DNA of 64,000 bases from Helicobacter bizzozeronii CCUG 35545 (lineage in GTDB: Bacteria; Campylobacterota; Campylobacteria; Campylobacterales; Helicobacteraceae), in NCBI GenBank assembly GCA_000263275.1, contig CAGP01000129.1:1-64000 (forward strand), in the 5' to 3' direction. The position numbers and the translations under genes were made by a program. Position 1 is the stretch's first letter. The number at the start of each line of letters is the position of its first letter. Of this stretch, positions 51,608-60,012 are shown in pieces. A model generated the notes under the pieces. It had not been told where the DNA came from. It ran no database searches and saw only the letters and a program-made list of their open reading frames with translations.

Positions 51608-52769
51608 ATGCCCTACCGCTATTTGTTCTTCTATGCGAGCATGCTGATGATCTTGAGTGTTTTGTTGAGCTATTCGCTCTCCACCTATGTAACCATGCTC
51701 TACCACTACAAGGAGATTCACTTTTTTTATACGCCAGCTCATTGCGGTAGTGGCGGGGATTATCTTAATGTGGGGAGTCTCTTGGCTGGACCCCAACAAG
51801 TGGTTTAGCAAAATGGGCTTTGTGATCTTCTTTGGGTCGTTTTTCTTAATGGTGTTGATGAATTTTTTACCCGAGAGTTTCTCCACCAGTGCGGGTGGAG
51901 CCAAGCGTTGGATTCGCCTGCCTTTCTTTTCGCTAGCCCCCACAGAGTTTTTTAAAGTGGGGTTTGTCTTTTTCCTCTCTTGGAGCTTGTCGCGCACCTT
52001 TTTTTAACCAAGAAAAATCTAGCGTTAGAGAAGAGCTGATGATTCTCATCCCCTACTTGGTGGTTTTTTTTATTGATTGCCTTTTTGATCGGGGTCTTGC
52101 AAAATGACTTAGGGCAGGTGATCTTATTAGCGATTGTCTTGGGTTTTTTGCTGATTTTCTCCGGGGGGAGTTTCAAGCTATTCCGCATTTTTTTTAGTAT
52201 CGCTTTGAGTGTGGGCGTGTTAGCCATCATCACCAGCACCCACCGCATTTTACGCCTCAAATTGTGGTGGTCTAATTTGCAAAGCTCTATTCTAAGCCTC
52301 TTGCCCTCCAAACTGGCTAATCATCTACGCATTGAAAACCTCCCCGAGCCCTACCAAATTTACCATGCCAGCAACGCCATCAAACATGGCGGACTCTTGG
52401 GGCAGGGCTTGGGGGAGGGGGTGGTTAAACTGGGTTTTTTAAGCGAGGTGCATACCGATATGGTCTTAGCGGGCATGGCAGAAGAATTGGGCTTTGTGGC
52501 GGTGCTTTTTTGTGTGGGTTTTACCCTAGTGATCTTGCATGGCATGTTTAAGATCACCAACCGCCTAGACAACCCCAAACACATGCTCTTTTGCTTGGGG
52601 GTTGCCCTTTTTAATTGGCTTTTCTTTCATCATTAACGCCTTTGGGGTGAGTGGGATCATCCCCATTAAGGGAATCGCCGTGCCCTTTTTGAGCTATGGG
52701 GGCAGCTCGATCTTGGCTAATGCCCTGGCTTTAGGGCTGGTGCTCTCTCTTTCCAAACAAGCCCGCTAA
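51608..52769 (+). CDS. ftsW: Septal peptidoglycan polymerase FtsW (SEDS family), frameshifted four times
   Basis: Lipid II polymerase partner of FtsI, essential. From MPYRYLFFYASMLMILSVLL the frame breaks at T7 near 51721-51727 (fixed: HFFIRQLIAVVAGIILMWG), T7 near 52000 (fixed: SRTFFNQEKSSVREELMI), T8 near 52067-52074 (fixed: VVFLLIAFLIGVLQNDLGQ) and once more near 52626 (fixed: NWLFFIINAFGVSGIIP). SEDS motifs include SAGGAKRWIRLPFFSLAPTE and FLSYGGSSILANALALGLVL. About 386 residues when repaired, a typical FtsW. The stop overlaps the folE stop tail to tail. Confidence 0.9.
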
Positions 52770-53318
52770 GAACGCAACAACTCCATAAACTCCGCCCTTG
52801 TGCGGGCATCCTCTTTAAAAATCCCCCTTAGCACGCTGGTTTTGATCATGCTATCTTGTTGTTGCACGCCCTGCATCGCCATGCAGAGGTGTTTAGCACT
52901 ACAAACAACCGCCACGCCCTTAGGGCGCACAATCTGATTAAAGGTGTCGGCAATCTGCGTGCTTAGGCGTTCTTGGATTTGCAAACGCCTAGAAAAGCAC
53001 TCCACCAAGCGCGCGATCGCGCCCAAACCCACGATCTTTTCATTGGGGATATAACCCAAGCTAATATGCCCAAAAAAGGGACAATAAATGGTGCTCACAC
53101 AGGCTATAAAACTCCATGTTTTTAAGCACCACCAAGCCCCCACACCCGCATGTACCAAACCCGCCTTGTAAAATCTCTTGTGGGTTGCTAGCATAGCCTG
53201 CCATCAAGTCCCCCCAAAGCTTTTCAAGCCTTTTGGGTGTGTCTTTGAGCCCCTCGCGTTGTGGGTCTTCGCCTATGCTAGCAAACCATTTATTTAAGAG
53301 TTGTTCTAAATCACACAT
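52766..53318 (-). CDS. folE: GTP cyclohydrolase I FolE, frameshifted at A6
   Basis: First step of folate synthesis. N-terminal part [18 protein letters not shown] with [13 protein letters not shown] and the zinc region [11 protein letters not shown]; the frame breaks at A6 53072-53077 (plus strand), and A5 gives [20 protein letters not shown]-type continuity. The C-terminal part has [37 protein letters not shown] and ends [11 protein letters not shown]. About 183 residues. ATG overlaps the htpX stop, as in the HP0928-HP0927 pair. Confidence 0.9.
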
Positions 53319-54243
53319 GGCGACCCATTAAAGCCGCAATGCGTTGTTCGATACTAGGGTGGGTGCTAAACAGCGTGGAGACATCAAAAAGGTAACTGGC
53401 TGCTCGGGTGGGGTTGGGATCGGCTTGGCTAAAATCATGGGTGTTGTAGTTGTTAGAGATTTTTTGCAAGGCTCTAATCATGGGCTGGCTATCTTGCATG
53501 ATATAAGCTGCCCCGCTATCCGCCATAAATTCACGGCTACGGCTCAAATACATTTGCAAAAACAGACTAAAGATAGGCAAGACAAATTGCAAGACCAATA
53601 AAAGCGTGCGCGCTAGGCTCGCCCCACGCTCGTTACGCCCGCCCAAAAACGCCCACACGCCCAAATTTGCCCCCAATAACATGATATTGCTCAAAATCCC
53701 CACACACATGGTCAAGCGGATGTCCCCATGCCTGATGTGGCTGAGTTCATGCGCCATCACCGCCTTGATCTCATCGCGTTCCAAATTATCCACTAAAGTT
53801 GTTGTTAGGGCGATTAGGGCGTTATGGCTATCCCAGCCACTGGCAAAGGCGTTCATGTAGGGCGCATCTAAGATATAAAGTTGGGGTCTAAAGGGCGTGT
53901 TGGAGGCTCTTAAAAGCTCCTCTAAAATCTGGGCTAGCATGCGCTCCTTGCCCCTGAGCACCAAAGAAGGGTCAATGAGCTTATACTCGCTCCCACTGAG
54001 CATGATCGCTTGGGAGTTGCTGATGCAAATTGCCATGATCAGCACAGCGGCGAGCAACATTAAGAGCGTGATCGTGGGGAAAATCTGGAAAGTGATTAGC
54101 CCTATAAGCGCGCTACCCAAATGGGGCGCATTGATGCGCACCACATCTACAAGTAAGCCAATCAACACAAAAATTGCCATGTAAGTTACCAAAACCAAAG
54201 TAGTTTTATTTTGGTTTTCCCTAATCACTTGCTGGAAGGTCAT
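53311..54243 (-). CDS. htpX: Membrane zinc metalloprotease HtpX
   Basis: Quality-control protease of the inner membrane. 310 residues, intact. Two N-terminal helices ([18 protein letters not shown] and [20 protein letters not shown]), the zinc motif HELSH (about residues 164-168), two more helices, and the distal Glu in [11 protein letters not shown]. The start overlaps the truD end by about 25 bases; ATG 54243 or 54246 are both possible. Confidence 0.93.
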   Translation of the reverse strand: MTFQQVIRENQNKTTLVLVTYMAIFVLIGLLVDVVRINAPHLGSALIGLITFQIFPTITLLMLLAAVLIMAICISNSQAIMLSGSEYKLIDPSLVLRGKERMLAQILEELLRASNTPFRPQLYILDAPYMNAFASGWDSHNALIALTTTLVDNLERDEIKAVMAHELSHIRHGDIRLTMCVGILSNIMLLGANLGVWAFLGGRNERGASLARTLLLVLQFVLPIFSLFLQMYLSRSREFMADSGAAYIMQDSQPMIRALQKISNNYNTHDFSQADPNPTRAASYLFDVSTLFSTHPSIEQRIAALMGRHV

Positions 54244-55366
54244 CATTGCCTCTTTTGAATAATTCTAAATGGGCGATCTCTTCTAAAAAAGTGGTCGCAT
54301 AACTCCCTTTGGGTAAGAAAAAAGACAAGGTCGCTTGGGCTTGCTTTTCAAGGTAGCAAAACTCTAGCTGGGTGGGGAAGACAACCGCATAACGCCGATC
54401 CCCTAGGGCTTGTATATTTGGGCCATGCAGGGCTTCAAAGTGGCTAGCTAGCCCTTGGGCGCGCCAAACTTTTAAACCGGGCAATAACCCCGTGGGGGCT
54501 AGCTCTTGGCGTGCAAAACGCCCTGCATTGGGTGCGCCCTCTTGGTGGTAAAAATACTTGCCAAAGGGGTAATGGCAGAGTACATCGCCCTCTAAAAGCT
54601 TGAAATAATGCTCTTGATCTTGCAAGGCTTTAATCTGTTCTAAAGGGATCATCTCAAACTGGCTATGCACCTCTTTAGGGCTAAAGTGATCTAATAGAGT
54701 GCTTAGTTGCATGCGCATGCTGAGCCAATGGTTAAACAACCAACTTTGATAACTTGAGATCAAAAACCGATCGAGCTTTTTGGGTTTCTTGCTGGTTTGG
54801 AGCTTGGCTTGTTTGAAATTATCCCCCCACTTGCCAAAGCGTTGCGCCCCAAAATAATTGGGGAAGCCCCATTGTGTTAAAAATTCCAAGACATGGGAGA
54901 TTTTTTGCGCATTTAGGGGTGTTACCTTTTTGAGGCGCATAAAAAAGCGATTACCCTTTAAATGCCCCAAGCGGATTTTATGGCTATGGCAAGTGGTGTC
55001 TAAGATTTTGATGTTGTGATCTTGCAGGGTTTGGGCATGGCTCTCTAGCGTGCTTAGATATTCTTTGGGCAAGGAAATATACTGGGAAGTGAGCGCATCT
55101 TTATCTTTGAGCCCAGCATACCCAAAGGCAGACAGAGGGCAACCCAAGACATTAGCCAAAAAAAGAGAGCATCTCCCATGTGCTTTTTGTTTTTTCTTGC
55201 GCACATGCAAAATCCCATGCGCGCCTTCGCCACTAAAAGGGTATAAAGGCTCTTCAGACACCACAAAATCTTTAGGGCATTTTTTAAAATAAAAATCAAT
55301 GGGCGCATGGCTGGAGGCAAAAAACCGCACAGGCGCACTAGCTAGGTGTGTTTCCATGCGTGGCAT
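54221..55366 (-). CDS. truD: tRNA pseudouridine(13) synthase TruD
   Basis: Isomerises U13 in tRNA-Glu. About 381 residues, intact. [20 protein letters not shown], the catalytic Asp in [27 protein letters not shown] and [14 protein letters not shown] are TruD signatures; the C-terminal [13 protein letters not shown] is typical. Start choice is uncertain: ATG 55366 (MPRMETHL), ATG 55357 or ATG 55390. A TATAAT overlaps ATG 55366, so if that is the promoter the true start is 55357 or later. Confidence 0.92.
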   Translation of the reverse strand: MPRMETHLASAPVRFFASSHAPIDFYFKKCPKDFVVSEEPLYPFSGEGAHGILHVRKKKQKAHGRCSLFLANVLGCPLSAFGYAGLKDKDALTSQYISLPKEYLSTLESHAQTLQDHNIKILDTTCHSHKIRLGHLKGNRFFMRLKKVTPLNAQKISHVLEFLTQWGFPNYFGAQRFGKWGDNFKQAKLQTSKKPKKLDRFLISSYQSWLFNHWLSMRMQLSTLLDHFSPKEVHSQFEMIPLEQIKALQDQEHYFKLLEGDVLCHYPFGKYFYHQEGAPNAGRFARQELAPTGLLPGLKVWRAQGLASHFEALHGPNIQALGDRRYAVVFPTQLEFCYLEKQAQATLSFFLPKGSYATTFLEEIAHLELFKRGNDDLPASD

Positions 55367-55394
55367 TATAGCACACTCTTTTAAAGTCATTTTG

Positions 55395-55411
55395 GAGCAT
55401 TTTTTTGCTTG
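55395..55411 (+). promoter_or_regulatory. Sigma-54-like promoter for the gene at 55441
   Basis: TGGAGCA followed by a T7 run and GCT. The GG-to-GC distance is one base too long for sigma-54; with T6 it would be exact. T7 runs elsewhere in this window are repeatedly one base too long, so a genuine RpoN site is plausible. Confidence 0.5.
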
Positions 55412-55440
55412 TAACTTGGCAAACCCATGAGGATAGAGAG

Positions 55441-55900
55441 ATGGAAGTTAAAGATATCCAAAGTAATTCTTTGCATGCTTTGCTAAATGCGTCCAATTTA
55501 GGGCGGAGTGTAACCCCCTCAAGTCCTACGCCCCCAGCCCAACCCAAGATAGAGGCTGTAGAGCAGACAGCGCAAGCCCAGCCCGATGGTTTGAAACGAG
55601 AGACCTATGGCTTTTTGGTTTTGGAATTGATGAGCGATAATGAGTATCAGGCTTTTTTTGCGCGCCACAGCGGGCATGAATGAGAATGAAAAACGCCTAG
55701 CAGCCCAATCACTCTATAGCCTCACCAGTTTTTATGGCGGGCAGATTCAAGAGGACAAACAAGTACAAGAAAAGATCGATGGGTTGCGCGCCTTGCAAGA
55801 AACCCAAGTCAGAAAGGCTTTTGGCGTGGATAATAATTTTGTCAATCGCTACAAAAACGCCTATAACCAAGCCTACCAAACTTTGGATATGCTACTCTAA
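55441..55900 (+). CDS. Probable flagellar accessory protein (FlgJ-like position), frameshifted at T7
   Basis: Starts MEVKDIQSNSLHALLNASNL. A proline/alanine-rich stretch (about residues 26-50) precedes a helical C-terminal domain. The frame breaks at T7 55653-55659; T6 gives DNEYQAFLRATAGMNENEKR and continues SLYSLTSFYGGQIQEDK to the end YQTLDMLL. About 152 residues. No catalytic motif. The sigma-54-like site upstream suggests it belongs to the RpoN flagellar regulon; I recall a hypothetical RpoN-regulated gene of similar size in H. pylori (HP1233), but that link is tentative. Confidence 0.65.
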
Positions 55901-55958
55901 TCAACAAATTTTAAGCAAAGTGGCTTTATAATGGACACTTTGCAAAAGAGCAATTTAA

Positions 55959-56036
55959 GTCAAGGTAGCTCAGCTGGTTTAGAGCGCTGGTCTCATAAGC
56001 CGGAGGTCGGGGGTTCAAGTCCCCCCTTTGACACCA
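55959..56036 (+). tRNA. tRNA-Met (anticodon CAT)
   Basis: A complete cloverleaf: acceptor GTCAAGG (55959-55965) pairs with CTTTGAC (56026-56032) with one G-T pair; the anticodon loop contains CAT; the T arm is GGGGG-TTCAAGT-CCCCC. Encoded CCA at 56034-56036. CAT could also be tRNA-Ile2 (lysidine) or initiator; the first pair G-C and the loop suggest elongator Met, but I am not certain. Followed by glpD. Confidence 0.9.
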
Positions 56037-56121
56037 TAACCCCCAAAATTTACCCATTTTTGCCCCCCTTTGTTGTTTTTGCCACTTGTTCCTAATTTGT
56101 TTCGCTAGGGTGAATTTTTGC

Positions 56122-56127
56122 TATAAT
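56122..56127 (+). promoter_or_regulatory. Extended -10 box for the glpDKF operon
   Basis: TGCTATAAT, an extended -10, lies about 30 bases before ATG 56158. No obvious operator palindrome is seen between it and the gene. Confidence 0.6.
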
Positions 56128-56157
56128 CACCCATAGAGCACTGCAATAGAGAGCACC

Positions 56158-57701
56158 ATGCAACGAACAACACAATTACAACAACTTCCGGATTCCCTAG
56201 ATGTGATCATCATTGGGGGGGGTGGCTAGCGGACTAGGGCTGGCTTTAGATGCCGCTAGCAGAGGGTATCACACCCTATTATTAGAAGCCCATGATTTTG
56301 CTAAGGGCACTTCTAGTCGTTCCACCAAGCTTTTACACGGGGGCGTGCGTTATTTGGCACAAGGGGATTTTTCCCTTGTTTATGAAGCCTTACACGAGCG
56401 GGGGACGCTCATGCAAAATGCCCCCCACCTGTGCGCCCCACAAGGTTTTGTGATTCCTTGCGCCAATTTATCCAGCGCGCTTTTTTATGGCTTGGGGCTC
56501 AAACTCTACGCCCTGATGGCGGGTAAATTGCAACTGCACCGCACCGATGTGCTTTTTAAGCCCCAAGGAATCCTAGAGGGGGTCAAACAAGAAAAATGCC
56601 GCCATGCGGTGTGCTATTATGATGGGCAATTTGACGATGCCCGTTTGGCTTTGAGTTTGGCTCTGAGCGCACACGATCATGGCGCGTTGTTGTTAAACTA
56701 CGCCCAAGTTAAAAGCTTGCTTTTTGAAAATACCCAAGTTTGTGGCGTGGTGTTTGAGAATCGAATCAACCAACAAGAAATCCGCCTTAAGGCGCGCTGT
56801 GTGATCAACGCCACGGGGGTTTTCACCAATACCATCAACCACATGGACCCTAGCACCCAAGAAAACCACATCACCCCCTCTCAGGGGATTCATTTGGTTT
56901 TGGATCAAAAAATTCTTGCCCTCCAAGCATGCCCTAATGGTGCCTAAAACCTCTGATGGGCGTGTGTTGTTCGCCATTCCTTGGCATGGTAAGTTGCTGG
57001 TGGGCACAACTGATACCCCCGTGCAAGAGGTGAGCCTAGAACCCCAAGCCCTGCCCGAAGAGATCGATTTTTTGCTCAACACTTTGGGGGAATATTTGGA
57101 ACAACAACCCACCCGCAAAGATGTTTTGTCCGTCTTTGTGGGGCTTAGACCCTTGATGGCAAGTTCTAAGGTGCGCGCGACTAAAAAACTCTCCCGTAGC
57201 CATAAAATTTACATTTCACCCAGTGGGTTAGTCCATCTTAATGGGGGCAAATGGACTACCTACCGCCACATGGCACAAGAAACCCTAGATGTCTGTATCC
57301 AACAAGGGCTTTTGCCCGCTAAAACCTGTTGCACACGCACGCTCAAATTACATGGCTATACCAGCGAGGATTTAGACCCACGCTTAAAAGTCTATGGGAC
57401 GCATGCCCAAGCGATCTTGGATTTAGAGAATGCTAACCCCCATTTAGCCCGCTTGATCCACCCCAACTACCCCTATACCTATGCCCAAGTGTTTTGGGCG
57501 CTAGAACATGAGATGGCTTACCGCTTAGAGGATGTGCTCTCCAGACGCATGCGTTTGCTCTTTTTAGATGCGCGTGCTGCCCTCAAGTGTGCTAGAGAAG
57601 TAGGGGAATTTATGGGGGCGTATTTTGGCTGGGATATAAGCTATCAAGAACAAGAGATCACGCAGTTTGAAACACTGGCTAAAACCCACATCTTAGAATA
57701 A
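56158..57701 (+). CDS. glpD: Aerobic-type glycerol-3-phosphate dehydrogenase GlpD, frameshifted twice
   Basis: Membrane-associated flavoprotein that oxidises glycerol 3-phosphate to dihydroxyacetone phosphate. ATG 56158 gives MQRTTQLQQLPDSLDVIIIG, entering the FAD-binding GxGxxG loop, where G8 56215-56222 shifts the frame; G7 or G10 restores VASGLGLALDAASRGYHTLL (G10 gives the complete GGG). GTSSRSTKLLHGGVRYL is the GlpD/GlpO signature. A6 56907-56912 breaks it again; A5 gives DQKFLPSKHALMVPKTSD and AIPWHGKLLVGTTDTP. C-terminal ALEHEMAYRLEDVLSRRMRL is also typical. About 514 residues. First gene of glpD-glpK-glpF, four to nine bases apart. Confidence 0.9.
56215..56222 (+). repeat. G8 tract in the FAD-binding loop of glpD
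   Basis: Eight G bases inside codons for the flavin-binding glycine loop. G7 or G10 is in frame, G8 is not, so glpD is OFF in this sequence. A poly-G of this length is long enough to slip, but G/C runs elsewhere in the window also appear one base short. Confidence 0.7.
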
Positions 57702-57710
57702 GGAATGTTA

Positions 57711-59198
57711 ATGGATCATTTTATCATGGCACTCGATCAAGGCACGACCTCATCGCGCACCCTCATTTTTGACAAACAAGGGCGGGTGGTCTCGATGGCG
57801 CAAAAAACCTTTAGCCAATTTTTCCCCAAACCCGGTTGGGTCGAACACGATCCCAAAGAAATTTGGGCGACCCAAATCGCCACGCTCACCGAAGCGTTAG
57901 CCAAGGCTAATTTAGATGCTAAAAATATCGCCGCTTTGGGGATCACCAACCAAAGAGAAACCACGGTTTTATGGGATCGCCACACGGGCGAGCCTATTTA
58001 TAATGCCATTGTGTGGCAGGATCACCGCACCGCCGATGTGTGCGAAGAACTCAAAAAGACCCACAAAGAGATGATCCAAGCCAAAACGGGGCTAGTCATT
58101 GATGCCTATTTTTCAGCCACCAAGATCGCATGGATTTTAGACCATGTCAAGGGAGCCAGACAAAAAGCCCAGCAAGGCGATCTGTGCTTTGGCACGATCG
58201 ATACTTGGTTACTTTACAACCTCACCAAAAGGCGGGTGCATTTTACCGATCCCAGTAATGCCAGCCGCACCATGCTTTTTAATATCCACACCCTAGAGTG
58301 GGATAAGCAACTTTTAGCCCTCTTTGACATCCCTAAAGAAATTCTACCTGAGGTCAAATCCTCTAGCGAGATTTACGGGCACACCGCCACGCGTTGGGTG
58401 GAGCGTGAAATCCCCATTGCTGGGATGGCTGGCGATCAACAAGCCGCCCTTTTTGGGCAAATGTGTATTGAGCCGGGCATGGTCAAAAACACCTATGGGA
58501 CGGGCTGCTTTTTACTCATGCAAACCGGGCAACAAAGCGTGGCTAGCCAAAATAATTTGTTAAGCACCATTGCATGGAAAATTGGGGGCAAAGTGAGCTA
58601 TGCCCTAGAGGGGGGCGTTTTTGTGGGCGGGGCGGCGATCCAGTGGTTAAGAGATGGGGCTAGAATGATCCGCACAGCCCCAGACATCCAAAATTTGGCT
58701 AGCACGGTGGAAGATAATGGCGGGGTGTATGTTGTGCCGGCTTTAACGGGCTTGGGTGCGCCTTACTGGGATCAATATGCCCGGGGGAGTATCTTTGGGA
58801 TCAGCCGTGGGAGCACAGATGGGCACATTGCACGCGCCATTTTAGAGGGGATCGCCTTCCAGGTGCATGATATTATTAAAGAAATGGAAAAGGATGCCAA
58901 GCAGAGTTGCTCCCAAATCCGAGTCGATGGGGGGGCAAGTGCGTGTAATTTGCTCATGCAAATCCAAGCTGATGTGTGTAACACCGATATTATCCGCCCC
59001 CAAAATGTGGAAACCACAGCAATGGGTGCGGGCTATCTAGCAGGTTTGGCGGTGGGCTTTTATGAGGATTTGGAGCAAATCCAACAATTATGGCACATAA
59101 ACCAGCAGTTTAGCCCCAAATTAGAACCCCACAAGCTCCAAGAGATGTTGTATTTTTGGCAAAAGGCGGTGCAAGCCTCTAAAAACTGGTTGCTTTAG
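57711..59198 (+). CDS. glpK: Glycerol kinase GlpK
   Basis: Phosphorylates glycerol with ATP. 495 residues, intact. IMALDQGTTSSRTLIFDKQG is the FGGY-kinase N-terminal motif, ITNQRETTVLWDR and NAIVWQDHRT the substrate site, GDQQAALFGQMC and YGTGCFLL the nucleotide site, and RVDGGASACNLLMQIQADV the C-terminal signature. ATG 57711 is chosen because AAGGA ends seven bases before it; ATG 57705 is in frame. H. pylori does not have it as I recall. Confidence 0.95.
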   Translation: MDHFIMALDQGTTSSRTLIFDKQGRVVSMAQKTFSQFFPKPGWVEHDPKEIWATQIATLTEALAKANLDAKNIAALGITNQRETTVLWDRHTGEPIYNAIVWQDHRTADVCEELKKTHKEMIQAKTGLVIDAYFSATKIAWILDHVKGARQKAQQGDLCFGTIDTWLLYNLTKRRVHFTDPSNASRTMLFNIHTLEWDKQLLALFDIPKEILPEVKSSSEIYGHTATRWVEREIPIAGMAGDQQAALFGQMCIEPGMVKNTYGTGCFLLMQTGQQSVASQNNLLSTIAWKIGGKVSYALEGGVFVGGAAIQWLRDGARMIRTAPDIQNLASTVEDNGGVYVVPALTGLGAPYWDQYARGSIFGISRGSTDGHIARAILEGIAFQVHDIIKEMEKDAKQSCSQIRVDGGASACNLLMQIQADVCNTDIIRPQNVETTAMGAGYLAGLAVGFYEDLEQIQQLWHINQQFSPKLEPHKLQEMLYFWQKAVQASKNWLL

Positions 59199-59206
59199 GA
59201 ATCAAC

Positions 59207-59944
59207 ATGGAGATTTTTATTTACGAGCTGTTGGGTACAGCCTTGATGATTTTACTGGGTAATGGCGTCGTGGCAGCGTGCTTGTTGGAGGGGACAAAAT
59301 GTGGGGGGGCAGGGGCTGCCCAGTGGATGGTGATCACCACCGCTTGGGGGTTTGGGGTCTTTGTGGGCGTGGTGGTGGCTGGTCCGCATAGTGGGGCGCA
59401 TTTAAACCCCGTAGTCACCCTGAGTTTAGCTCTATTAGGCAAAATCCCTTTAGATAGCATGCCAGCCTATCTAGCCGGAGAATTTTTGGGTGCGGCGTTG
59501 GGGGCGTTGCTGGTTTATGCGATCTATTATGAGCATTTTAAGATCACCGCCGATGAGGGGCTTAAACGGGCGTGTTTTTGCACGCAGCCAGCCATTAGAA
59601 AACCCTTTTCAAATTTCTTAAGCGAGCTGGTGGGGGCTTTTGTGCTGATCTTTGTGATCGTGCATTTTAGCGACCCCTCCATCCACACCCAAGACCCCAG
59701 TGCTAAAATCGGGTTAGGGAGTTTGGGGGCTTTGCCTGTGGCTTTGCTGGTGTGGGCGATTGGGCTCTCTTTGGGGGCGACAACGGGGTATGCCATCAAC
59801 CCAGCAAGGGACATGGGACCCCGCATTGTGCTTGCTCTGTTGCCCTTAAAAGTCGATCCGGATTTTGGCTATAGCTATATCCCTTTCATCGCGCCCTTAG
59901 TGGGTGGGGCGTTGGCTGTTGGGGTGAGCGCACTCTTGGTCTAA
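59207..59944 (+). CDS. glpF: Glycerol uptake facilitator GlpF
   Basis: Aquaglyceroporin for passive glycerol entry through the inner membrane. 245 residues with six helices and two half-helices. The pore motifs are SGAHLNPVVT (NPV instead of NPA) and GYAINPARDMGPR (NPA followed by Arg-Asp); Asp after NPAR is typical of glycerol-conducting members. ATG 59207 lies 8 bases after the glpK stop with AGGA upstream. Intact. Confidence 0.95.
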   Translation: MEIFIYELLGTALMILLGNGVVAACLLEGTKCGGAGAAQWMVITTAWGFGVFVGVVVAGPHSGAHLNPVVTLSLALLGKIPLDSMPAYLAGEFLGAALGALLVYAIYYEHFKITADEGLKRACFCTQPAIRKPFSNFLSELVGAFVLIFVIVHFSDPSIHTQDPSAKIGLGSLGALPVALLVWAIGLSLGATTGYAINPARDMGPRIVLALLPLKVDPDFGYSYIPFIAPLVGGALAVGVSALLV

Positions 59945-59983
59945 ATCCAGTCATGCCCTTGCCAAAATGTTATTAAATTGCCC

Positions 59984-59989
59984 TATAAT
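59984..59989 (+). promoter_or_regulatory. -10 box for clpB
   Basis: TATAAT 24 bases before ATG 60013; AGAAAGGACG is the ribosome-binding site. No inverted repeat like HAIR or CIRCE is obvious to me. Confidence 0.5.
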
Positions 59990-60012
59990 GGGGCTTTTAA
60001 GAAAGGACGACC

